Made by a program: the position numbers and the translations under genes
Source of the DNA: Rhea pennata
Lineage: Eukaryota; Chordata; Aves; Rheiformes; Rheidae
DNA length: 64,000 nucleotides
Assembly (NCBI RefSeq): GCF_028389875.1
Contig: NC_084672.1
Location: forward strand, 9,040,458 to 9,104,457
Reading direction: 5' to 3'
The notes under the pieces: generated by a model
Told to the model about the DNA's origin: nothing
Seen by the model: the letters and a program-made list of their open reading frames with translations, nothing else
Databases searched by the model: none
Shown here: one piece after another, positions 44,750-57,300 of the stretch
How the letters are laid out: each line of letters begins with the position of its first letter
Position numbering within the stretch: position 1 is the first letter of the stretch

Positions 44750-45456
44750 GGCCTTTCTCCAACGCTTTATTAGAAGAGGTCCAGGAAAATCTATCTTTTC
44801 ATAACAAAACATTGGAAGAACAAGGCACCAGTGTTCAAGTGGCATCCAGGCAAAGGGCACGTGGTGAGTAAGGCACTGGGTGCTCCCGCCTGGTCCCCCC
44901 GCCGCAGGACCGGGGCAGTCAGCGGGGCTGGGATGAAGCGGACAACACCTGCTCCCACGAGTCCCAGCCTGCGTCCAAAGCCAAATGCGCCTCGCTGCAC
45001 CCTGCGAGCTCCTGCCAGGGTTCCTGGGAAGCCGGTGAGGGCCAGCAGTGGGGCTGGGGCCCCCCATATATGTCTGGGGACAGGCATGAGTGGGGCTCGG
45101 TCAGGTGGGCTGCCGCAGCGGGGACTGGGCCACCAGTCCATGTGGGTGGAGGTGGCCAAGGTGGGGAGGAAGGGGAAATAGCCCCCACTGGGGGCTGTCT
45201 GGTGGGACCAGGCACCGGCACTGCCAGTGCCACCCGCTCGCGCCCAGCCCCATGGGCCCCCGCTGCGCTTGAGAAGTGTGAAAACGTAAAGCAAGAAAAC
45301 AAAAATGAAACAAAAAAGAAGTCTCCTCTCCCCTCCCCCCCCAAACACACATCCCCTCCCCAGTCCAGTCACCCCAGAAACGGCCCCGGGAGACACCCGA
45401 CGCCGGGCACCGTCAGGCTGAAACATCCTCCGGCCGAGCGGGCGCCGAGCGGCTCC
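44750..45456 (-). other. HAPLN3: HAPLN3 3' untranslated region
   Basis: About 700 bp of GC-rich sequence between the stop codon and the AATAAA at 44766-44771. The cleavage point is inferred, not seen. Confidence 0.6.
44766..44771 (-). terminator. HAPLN3: HAPLN3 candidate polyadenylation signal
   Basis: TTTATT on the plus strand, that is AATAAA in the sense of HAPLN3, about 690 bp past its stop codon. It is the first such hexamer seen downstream and faces the ACAN 3' end about 500 bp away. Confidence 0.6.
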
Positions 45457-47875
<2,419 letters not shown>

Positions 47876-47908
47876 GGCGGGGCAGCGAGGGTCCGGCCCC
47901 AGCCCGGG

Positions 47909-48749
47909 CTGCGGGCAGCGAAACCTGTGTTAATGCCCGGCCTCGACCCCCCCCCCCCGGCCCGGCCGCGGGGTAACAGCCCCTTCTTGCCCAGCCCGGC
48001 CGCCCCCCGCACGGCAGGGCGATGCCCGAAACGCCCCGGCCCTCCCCACCGAGAGGCTCGCAAGCGCCCTGGCGGCGTCCCGGCCGCTGGGAGAGGAGGG
48101 CGCAGGGGCCCGGTCCCCCCCCCCCCCGCGCGCTCCTTCCTCATCCTCGACGGCAAAGGCGGCCAGCGCGGCCGCAGCGGGCCCGCTTGCAGGCCTTCCC
48201 CGAGCCGGCAGAGGGGGCCCGGAGAGCCGCCGGAGCGCCCCGCACTCCCGAGAGCGAGCTGACACCGCTGCCCCCCGCCCGGGCACGGGTTACGGGCGCG
48301 CCGGGGCCGTGCCAGGCAGCCGGGGGACGCGGCCGCCCGCCCTCGCCGGGGGGACGTGCTGCCGGGCCCGGCTGCCGCCCCCTCGACGCGCCGCTCGCCT
48401 CTCCCCATCCCCGCTCGCCCCGCAAAGACCCGCGACGCGACGCGCCAGGCCGGGCGGCGAGCGCGGCCCCGGGCGCCCGGCGCCCCTCGACGCCGCGGGA
48501 GCCGCGCGCGTGCGGCCGGCGCCGTCGGGGCTGCGCGCCCGGCTCGACGCCGCGGCCGCCTCCCCGCGCCGAAGGCAGCCGGCGCCCGCGCCGTCGCCGC
48601 GGCTCCCGCCGCCTCCCCGTCCGCCCGCCGAAGCGCCGCGCCCGGCGAGCGCGCCGAGCCGCGGGCTCCCCCGACGGCGGCGGGGGCGAGCGGGGCGCCG
48701 GCAGCAGCGGGGGTCGCGGCCCCCCCCGCCCGCCCCCGCGGCGACTCAC
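47909..48749 (-). other. HAPLN3 first intron (inferred), very GC-rich
   Basis: Lies between the inferred 5' UTR exon and the start-codon exon. CpG-dense with runs of C. Long open frames on both strands here reflect base composition, not genes. Confidence 0.6.
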
Positions 48750-48805
48750 GCGGCAGCGCGGGCTGCGGGCGGACGCGCTGTGCCGCGGGCTGCGGCCGCC
48801 TGGGA
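48750..48805 (-). promoter_or_regulatory. HAPLN3: HAPLN3 probable 5' UTR exon and transcription start region
   Basis: On the minus strand a strong donor (GCCGC|GTGAGT) lies at 48749/48750. About 50-80 bp upstream of it is a TATA-like TTTAAG (48828-48833). Together these suggest a short non-coding first exon starting near 48800. No transcript data support it. Confidence 0.5.
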
Positions 48806-48827
48806 GGGACCGCGCTGGCGCCGGCCT

Positions 48828-48833
48828 CTTAAA
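48828..48833 (-). promoter_or_regulatory. HAPLN3: TATA-like element of HAPLN3
   Basis: TTTAAG in gene sense (the plus strand reads CTTAAA), an AT island in otherwise pure GC sequence, placed about 30 bp before the inferred start site. Confidence 0.45.
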
Positions 48834-48870
48834 GGGGAACGCGCGGCCGGGCGGCCCCCGCCCGCCGACC

Positions 48871-48898
48871 GGCCCCGGCCCCGGCCCCGGCCCCGGCC
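48871..48898. repeat. GGCCCC hexanucleotide repeat (GGGGCC on minus strand)
   Basis: About 4.7 uninterrupted copies of GGCCCC just upstream of the HAPLN3 TATA-like element. In HAPLN3 sense it reads GGGGCC, a G-quadruplex-forming unit. Confidence 0.95.
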
Positions 48899-48951
48899 GT
48901 GCCCTCGCGCTTCTTCCGCCTGGCCCCGGCGGGGGTCGGCGGGGAAGAGCC

Positions 48952-49300
48952 GGGCGCCCCGTCGGGGCTGTTGGCGACGAGCAGGGCGCCCCATCGGAGC
49001 TGGTGGGAATGAGCAGGGCGCCCCGTCGGGGACTGGCAGGGAAGAGCCGGGCGCCCCATCGGGGTCGGTGGGGACAAGCAGGGCACCCCGTTGGGGCTGG
49101 TGGGGACAAGCTGGGCGCCCCGTCGGGGACTGGCAGGGAAGAGCCAGGTGCCCTGTCGGGGCCGGTGGGGACCAGCCGGGCGCCCCGCTGGGGACTGGCA
49201 GGGAAGAGCAGGGCGCCCCATCGGGGCCAGTGGGGCGAGCCAGGCACCCCGTCGGGGCTGGTGGGGACAAGCAGGGCACCCCTGTCGGGGGTCCGTGGGG
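48952..49300. repeat. 32-33-bp GC-rich minisatellite, about 10-11 copies
   Basis: Each unit starts GGGCGCCCCGTCGGGG and continues with one of two variants, CTGGTGGGGACAAGCA or ACTGGCAGGGAAGAGCC. The two types are interspersed across the array. Its nearest gene feature is the HAPLN3 promoter, about 120 bp away. Confidence 0.92.
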
Positions 49301-52300
49301 CGTCACGCTCGGAGCCCCATGTGAGCTGCCCGGGAAGCTGCACCAGGAGCCGGGGCGCCAGCTCGGCCACCTTCGGGGCTGCCAGCACGAAGCCGGGAAG
49401 GCAAAGCCGAGCTGGGGGAGGGCGGCCGAGAGCTGCTCTTGCAGCAACGGGGGGACAGAAACCGGGGGCAGGGGGGACCAGCCCCGGGGGCGGGGTACCC
49501 GCCGGCCAGGGTGTGGGCAGCCGCTCGCACCCGGGGACATGCAGCCCCAGCTCTCGTGGCTCCGAAAGCCCCAGATTGGGCGCTCGGGGACCCCCTTGGC
49601 CGCCGGCGAGGCCGGGCGCGCGGAGGAACTGCCGAGCGGCGGCGTGCGCCCTGACCCGGCGCCCCCGGGGCCGTCGGCCGGCCGCCCCACGCCGCGGCTT
49701 TGTTTTTTCCCGGTGAGGAAATGAGGCACCGGGGCCCAGACCCGGCTCCGGTCGCTGCGCAGGAAAGAAAACAACCGGTGCAAAAATAAACCCCTCGCTC
49801 TTCCCGGCCGGCCACGCGCGCCCGCGGCTCCGGCTGCAGGCAGGAGGGAGCAGGGCAGGATCCAGGGGCAGGATCGCGGGCGGCACGCGCTAGCCGCGGC
49901 CTCGCTCGCCCGCCACCGCGACGCCGACGATAGCGAGGAGCCGGCAGCTCCCCAGCCCGGAAACGCCTCTATCTGCCAGCCCAGCCTGGCCGGCTCCGCG
50001 CAGGGCCGGGGCCCCCGGCCCGTCCCCGGGGGGGGGTGAGCAGGGACGGCGGCGGTGCTGCCCAGCACCGATTTCCCTCTGCAGCGAGCCACGCAAGAAA
50101 GTAACGGAGGGGCCGAAAGCGGCCAGGCGCTCGCGCTGCCGCTCTCGAGGCGGCCGGGCTCTGCCCCGGCCCCGAGCGCACGTGGCGTCGGGCGCCCCAG
50201 GGTGCCGTGCCGACCGAGGGCCGCGGTGCGTCATGGCCCGGCGCGCCGCCCGCTTTCATCGCCGGAGCACGCTGCTCCGCAGCCCACAATGCGGCGGCGA
50301 TTACATCTGCCGGCGCGACACGGCGCGGCGGCGCGGGGCCGTCACGCTGGCTGCCTCCCGGCGGGGCAGCACGGCGGGACGCGGCTCGGCCGCGGGGGCG
50401 GCACGGCTGCACCCCAGGCGCTCTGCGGCCCGGCGAGCTGCTGGGCGCGATGGTTTCCCATCCACCCACCCCCCCACCCTCCGGGCCAGGCTCGCTGCAC
50501 CCTCGCCCGGCACCGAAGGGGCCGCCACGTCGCTCCGGAGGCAAGGAAAAAGCTTGCCCGGGCCTGGCGCGAGGAGGAAACGACGGTCCCCGGAGCAGTG
50601 GAGGCCGCGACGGGCGCAGGGTCAGTCTGGAGGTGCCCGGGGAAGGGGCAGGAGGGGGCTCTGCCCGCGCCGGGGGTGGCAGCGGGCAGCAGGAGCCGTG
50701 GCCGGGGACGTGTCCCCGCTGGTGCGCGGCAGCTCCCCGTCCTGCCCCCCGCTCGGGGCGCTTCTGGCTCCACGCTGAGTGAGCCGCTCTTATCGCTGCC
50801 TCCGCTTGCCCCGGATAAGGACGGCACGTCTGGACGCGAACAGAGCCGGGCGTCCCTCCCCGCTCGGATGCTGCTTGTCACCCGGCAGCGGCAGCGCAAG
50901 GAGTTTGGTCTTTGGGAGCAGCCCGGCTGGCGGCCGGGGCACGAACCCCATGGGGCCGGGGGCAGAGCGCACCGCCCCGCGAAGGGCTGCGCCTGGCACC
51001 GGCACCGGCGGCAGCAGTCCTCCTCCTCCTCCGGCACGGCCGCCTCGGCGCCCCTTCCCTCGCCGCGAGGGCAGGGATGCGGCGGGGACGCGGCCGCAGG
51101 CCCCGGCGCTGGTTTGCCGGTGGGGAAGCGGGCGAGGGCAGGTTGCGCCGGGTGAGCGCGGGCGGCCCTCGGCCGAGCCTCGTGCAGGACGGGGCGCCCG
51201 GCGGCGGCACCGCGGCTCTCCCCGGCGGTGCCCGTCCCCAGCGCCCGTCCCCCAGCCCATCCCTCCAGGCCACGAAACCGCCGCCGGCCCCGTTTCTAAT
51301 CCCAGTTACTCCAGGCCCAGAGCAGGAGTTTCAGGAGGTACCGGGAACTGGGAAGGGAAGGGGGCAGCGCAGCAATAGGGATGGGAGAGGGGCTGGCAAG
51401 GACGGGGCTCCGCGGGGGACGGCTGCCGCACAAACAGCGCGTCCCCGGTGTCAGCGCGCGGCAGGGACGAAGCCAGCAGCGCACAGCAGCGAGCCGACAG
51501 CCCCAAGTTTTCAGCTGGTTTTAATACTGCCAGAGACCCCCCCGGATGGGGGCCGCCCGCCGCCGAGCCGCGCTGCCCCCCGGCCGTCGCACTTTCCAGA
51601 GTGAACCCATCGCCGCCGCGGGCACTTTGCACGCCAGCAGCTCGGGCGAGACGCGTCGCCGGCAGCGCTGCCCTTGGCGCCGGGGCCGGGGCACAAACGG
51701 CGGCGCCGCGGGCTGCCGGCACACCCGGGCCGTGCTCTCACGCGCCGCGGGGACCGGCTCTCCTACCGCTATTCCCAGCTGCTCAAGCGTCGCGGGAGGC
51801 TCCCCTCCACGCCCCCCCAAAAAGAAAAGTCAGGTTACAGAAAGATCAGCGATTGGGCTATTTGCCTACTGCATTTGGGTTACTTCACCGCTTTTTCAAG
51901 TTTTTCTCCCTCTTTCCTTCCAGCAGCAGCTGGCAGCCCCTGGCCGCCCCTTCACCACCCCCATCGCAGCAAGGTCGGGAGGGCTGGTGGCAACGCAGAC
52001 ACGTGGAGGAACTGGTGCTGGCACGAAGGCAACGCGAGGGGGAGCGTCTGCCTCAAGAGCGGCCAAAAGAAAGGGAAAAAATGCCCCCGAGGTGCCCGCC
52101 CCCCCCCCGGCCGCACTGCGCCCCGGGCCTGGCGCGAGGCACGGAGAGGATGGGGGCACGCCGTCCTCGGCAGAGCCCCAGCTGGAGCGCGGGGCCGGAC
52201 CTCCGTCCGGCTGCGAGACTGGGGGTAGCCCCACGGCAAGCGCCCGCAGGGCAGGTCTGCGCCCAGCTCCCCGCGGGTGAACCTCCGCTGGGGTCTGCGG

Positions 52301-53031
52301 GAGCCGGGACGGGCTCTCGGCTGCCAAAAAATCCCAGAGGCGCGGGGCAGCGCCGAAGGCCCGGCAGCGCTCGCTACGTGCCGCAGCCCCAGCCCCTCTC
52401 ATCACTCCCCTCGCACTATGCGGAGCTGACACCAGCAGCGCGCGGGGCCAGTGCCTGGGAAAGGGGGCTGGGGAGGCTGCCGAAGGGGTTTCAGCGCCCC
52501 TGATCGCAGCAAAGCAGGGAGCAGGAGGGAAGGTGGAGGCCGCGAGCCCCGGGGACCCACCCTAGGCCCCCCAGAATCAGCCGAAACGGTGAAGGCAGCA
52601 GACTGCCACCGGCCCTGGCTGCTCTGCTGAAAGTAGAAGCGAAAAGGGGGAGATAATTTGTTCCCAGGCTCGGCTCGAGGCTGCAGCGAAGCCCAGTTTG
52701 CAGGAGGGCATCCCACAACGAAGCCCCTTTTGCAGGAAGAGGCCTCGCCGCTGGCTCGTGGGGCGACTGGGCAGGAGGCGCCGCCGTCCCCCACCCCGGA
52801 CGGCCCCATAAAGTGCAGGTCTGCAGCCCCCACGGGCAGCCCCCGTTCCGGCTGCGACTGCCGCCAAGGCAAGGCGGTGCCGGGGGGGCCAGAGCCTCCC
52901 TCCGCCTTTCTCCCGGTCGCGGCAGGGACGGAGGCGCGAGGTTGCAGCAGGAGGTGCGCGGGGAGGGCAGGGAGCGGGCACACGACGGGGAGGAGCAGTC
53001 CCGGCCTCGATCTCCGCGCCGGCCCGGGCGC
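49301..53031. other. GC-rich spacer between HAPLN3 promoter and MFGE8 stop codon
   Basis: CpG-dense sequence with many long but unconvincing open frames on both strands. No protein family was recognised. The right part presumably holds the MFGE8 3' UTR. An RNA promoter in the CpG-rich 50.2-50.5 kb stretch is possible but unsupported. Confidence 0.6.
51520..51525 (-). terminator. MFGE8: Possible MFGE8 polyadenylation signal
   Basis: ATTAAA in MFGE8 sense (TTTAAT on the plus strand), the only hexamer close to consensus that I saw within 2 kb past the stop codon. The 1.5-kb 3' UTR it implies is plausible but unproven. Confidence 0.25.
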
Positions 53032-53175
53032 CTACTCGTCGCAGCCCAGCAGCTCCACGCGCAGCGTGATGCGGTTGTGCCAGGCCACAGGCAGGATGCG
53101 GACGAAGCGGGCATAGAAGGGCACATCGAACACGTTCTTCTTGTGCGAGTAGTTGTCGCTGTTGCCGTGGAAGAT
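53032..53175 (-). CDS. MFGE8: MFGE8 exon 10: discoidin C2 domain, part 3, and stop
   Basis: 144 coding nt encoding [40 protein letters not shown] and ELLGCDE, then TAG at 53032-53034. Confidence 0.97.
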   Translation of the reverse strand: MFHGNSDNYSHKKNVFDVPFYARFVRILPVAWHNRITLRVELLGCDE

Positions 53176-54330
53176 CTGCGGAGAGGCCGGGGTTAGCGTG
53201 CGAGGAGCACGGCAGAGAGCCCATGAGCCATACATATCCCTGCCCACCCCTTCCCCGTGGACCAGCTGGTACCCGGGCACCCCAACCTCCCCGAGAGAGC
53301 TCTCGGGGCTCCCTGCCCTCCCCGCGCACCCTGCAGCGCTGGACGCCCCTGCCCTTCCCCGCACACCTTGGTGCTGTTCGTCCGGCTGTCCCTGTACACG
53401 GTCCAGGACGTGCCGTTGTCGCTGTAGGCCACCTTGTAGGCTGCCACGTACTGGATGTGCCCAAAGTCGCGGGCGCCTTGCGTGACGATGCCCGTCACCT
53501 TCTTCTGGTCCCGGAGGTCGATCTGGCATAGAGATGAGGCTCGTAGCCAGGGGCGGCGCCGCGGGCTGGCCGGGCTCCTCGCAGGAGCGGCCGCCGCGCG
53601 GGGCCAGCAGAGCCCTCCCGGTGACGGCTCGCAGCGCGGAAGCCCCTTTCCCCACCGCCGAGCCGGCCCGGAGCATCCCTGGAGGCAGCCGGGACGCGCT
53701 GCCGCTCGGGGTCCCGCGTGCCTGCAGCTCGCCCAGGCATGAAAACGCGCTGCCAGGACTACAGTCCCGGGAGAGCGGAGCAACTGCTGCTGTCCTGGGC
53801 AACCCCCAGCCCTGAAGGCACAGGGACTAATAAAACATGCCGGCGAGGAAACATTTGACCCTTTAACACTTGTGGCAGCCCCCAAAGCAATTCAAAGTCA
53901 GAGCGGCTGAAAGGAGACCTTCGGCACCAGAGAGGCACAGCGCAAAGCCGGCTGCCGCTCAGGGAGGGCCCCCTCCCCGCTCCCCACCGAAGGCACTTCA
54001 ACGCCTTTCGCCAAAAAGGCCAATGTGGGAACAACACGAAAAAAATCCCAACTCAAGAAAACGACTCCCAGAGAAAATGCATTTCAAAAGGGAAGAGATT
54101 CTGGCAGAGAAAATACACAGATCAGAGTCTGGCATTGGGTTATAGCTGAGATGGTTTCTATTACATTTATTGTACTCCCTGCCTTGCCACGCTGCACTAT
54201 CGCTACTCATGTGTCGCAGGATAAACTAGCTAATGACCTGAAAGTCTCTTATTTTAGTTTTTATTTTATATTTGTACTAGCTATATATGTGTGTGTATAT
54301 ACATATTTATATAAATGTATAAATATACAC

Positions 54331-54387
<57 letters not shown>

Positions 54388-57300
54388 AAGCATGCAGTCT
54401 TCAATACAACAGCCTGACTCCATGTGTCATCATGACCCCATCAGGAGACGTTGTGATAAGCTGGTTTATTTAGGGCCAAGGAGCAGCTGCTTTTAATCAT
54501 TTCCCAAATAAAATAAAAAAATGGGACAAATAACTAAACTGCTTTGTCTTATTATGTCATGAAATCATGTGAAAAGTATAAAAACAGGGGAGGAAAGGAA
54601 ATTGAGAAGGAAATTTCAAAAGTATTTGTTTCCATTCCAGACTGAGGAGAAAAAACACAAAAGTGATTTTTTCCTGTAAAACAAAAATGTGGCGTTCTGG
54701 GCAGCCAGAGGACTTGTGTCCTTGGCACAGGTCTGGGATGGTCACCCTGGCTGGAGCTGGAGGTTACCACAGAGGTGGCACAGAGCCAGGGGTGCTGCAG
54801 CCTCAGGGTACCCCACAAATGAATGTCATGCCAGCAGGGAGCAACAGCTTTTGGACCATCTGATTTGGAAAAAAAAAAAAAAAAAAAAAACACCTGGCAG
54901 AAAAAACAACCCAACCCAAAGCCCGCTGTGGCTGGCGTTCAGCCGGAGCAGTCCCCCAGCCTCGCTCGCGCCGCAATCCTACAGCCCTTTGAGCCAGCAC
55001 AGCAGGGAGAGGGATGGGGAAAGGGGAGGGAGGAAAAGCTTGAGGGGAAAGAGCTCCCAAATTTAGGGAATCCCCTGTAATCCCAGCTAGCGAAGAGCAC
55101 TTGCAGAGCTGCTTGCCAACAGCAAGGTTCCCACTGCCACCTCCACACACTCAGTGCTGAGAAATCAGGTCACAGAGGCAGCGAGGGATGTGTCTGGGTT
55201 CTCCTATGTCCTCCCCGCCTCCAGGGAGGGCCCCGGGCGCCAGCACCCACCTGCAGCCACTCAGACTGGTCGTTGTTGAGCGCCGTCCAGGCGTTGGTTT
55301 TGCCCGTCTTGTCCAGGCGAGCGTAATGAGGGTGCCAGGTAAAGGCGTCGATGCCCCAGGTCTTGAAGACGCTGGAGGCTGTGATCTGCTGGTCAGAGAT
55401 GAGGCGGGATTTCATGCCCAGAGGCTCCGAGCAACCTGCCGTGTTGAAATACACTGTAACACAACGGTTTATACACACAGTGAAAGGGAAAGAGTCCACA
55501 GCACCATCATCCCCGATCAGACACGGACCCCCGAACCCCAGCAGTTAGGGTCCCTGATATTCCGAGATGGATTAGCAGACACAGACAGCACCGCTTCCCA
55601 GAGCAGAGAGCAGGACCAGAGAAGGACCCAGAACGGTGCAGGGGATTCCTGAACCGCTCGCTGCTCCGGGAGGCCGGCGGCAGGACTGTGCCAACAGTAT
55701 TTTTATCCGCAAGTCATTCCTTGCCTCACAGTGCCTCCTGCTGCAGGGACTGCACTGACATCTCTGCAATGCAGCCCGAGCACAGACCAGGAAATACATT
55801 TCTAAACCCAGAGCTGGCTTGCCAAGAGGGACACACCGGCAGCCCCCGCAGCGGCAGCGAAGATGAGGGCTACCCTCCCGACAGCCACATGCCCCCCTCA
55901 CCCAGCACGCGGCCTAGAGAGGCCGAGCGGCGTTCCCGCAGGAGGCCGCTTTCACGGATGCGGCGTGCAATGAGGAGACCTCCCCAGCCGATGTCACTGT
56001 GCTCCCAGCAGCAGCAGGATGCGGCCCAGGCTCGCGCCCCGGCCGGCCGGTCCCGGCCTGCCTGGCCCAGGCGCGCTCCCCTCCCCGCAGGGCCTCTCGC
56101 ATCCGTGCTTCCCCTGAGCCGGCGTCCCGCTCGGCGGCCGGAGCGCGCCGGGGCTCCCGCGCCAAGCGCAGCCTGGGACGAGCCATGGGCAGGAATGCAG
56201 CAAGGGAAGGGGAAAGCCCAAGGGCTCACTAATCATCCCTCACGGTGCCCAGAGGACTTTGATCCTCAGGCATTTTTCAAGCTCTCCCGCAGTAAAAGCA
56301 GTTGTTTCACAGCTCAGATCAGGGTGGGAGCACAACGAAAAACTCTAGCCATGAACGGGGACGGCTTAAAGGTGTTAGGAGGGCGAGCCGGTGGCATCAA
56401 CGGCCTGCTCTCCCCCAAAACACCCATGGGTATTTCCAGTCATCACTAGATGCAATGAGAAAAACAACAAGCCCTCACAGGACAGAAATCCCGTGCCCCA
56501 GGGATCAGAACTGGTCACAGGGGGGATATCGCATCCTGTGTCACCTGTACCAACCCCGGACGGCCACGGGGTCAGCCCCGGGTGGCGAGACTCACGTTAC
56601 CTCACCTCAGTAGAAGATCTGGACTCGTCACACCCACACCCAGGCCAGCCCTGATCCAAGAGCGATCCCTGGGGAGGCGACAGTGCCCTGCACCCAGGTG
56701 CAGCCCCCGGAGGTCACAGCATGCAGCGGGCATTTACCGTTCATCTCACAGCCAATAAGCTCAAAGCGGAGGGTGCAGGCCCGGCGGCACATCACGGGGT
56801 AGATACGGATGAACTGGGCTGTGATGGGAGGGTTGAACATATTGGTTTGCATGGTGCCATAATCCACGTTCCCCGGGAAAACCTGCAACAGCAAACAGGG
56901 CTGAGGTCCACAAGCATCCCGCAGCCTTTTGCAGAAAAGTCCCTTGCCCATCAGACGGGCAGACTTCAAGCAAGCGTCAAGCAGCCTGGACGCTCACGTT
57001 GTACCCCGGAGGCAGCACGAGCTCGCTGCGGCCCTAACACTCTCAACCCAGCTGCACAATGCTCTGTGCTGTTCCTCACCCCACACAGCTGTGCACACAG
57101 CAACTTCCATTCCTTCCACGACACTGACTCAAAAAACAGAGACATACCTTGCTTTTTTGTTTCTTACGCAGCAAATACAGAATATAGGCAAGTCACGTGC
57201 GCGTGCATTTTTTCCACCACTGCATAGATGCAAAACTTTTCCCTTTTTTAAAAAAGCAAGGCAGATAATCCTCAGCCATTCCCCGAATGCACAAAAACAA

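Larger units (their letters stand above)
53523..55250 (-). other. MFGE8 intron within C2 (between exons 8 and 9)
   Basis: 1.7 kb. It holds a CA microsatellite (54336-54382), an A22 tract (54869-54890) and A/T-rich sequence between them. No exon was recognised. Confidence 0.85.

Noticed and set aside
48022-50092. Several 400-580-codon frames on both strands between HAPLN3 and MFGE8
   Set aside because: They are Pro/Arg/Gly/Ala-rich low-complexity products of CpG-island composition, overlap one another on opposite strands, and resemble no family.
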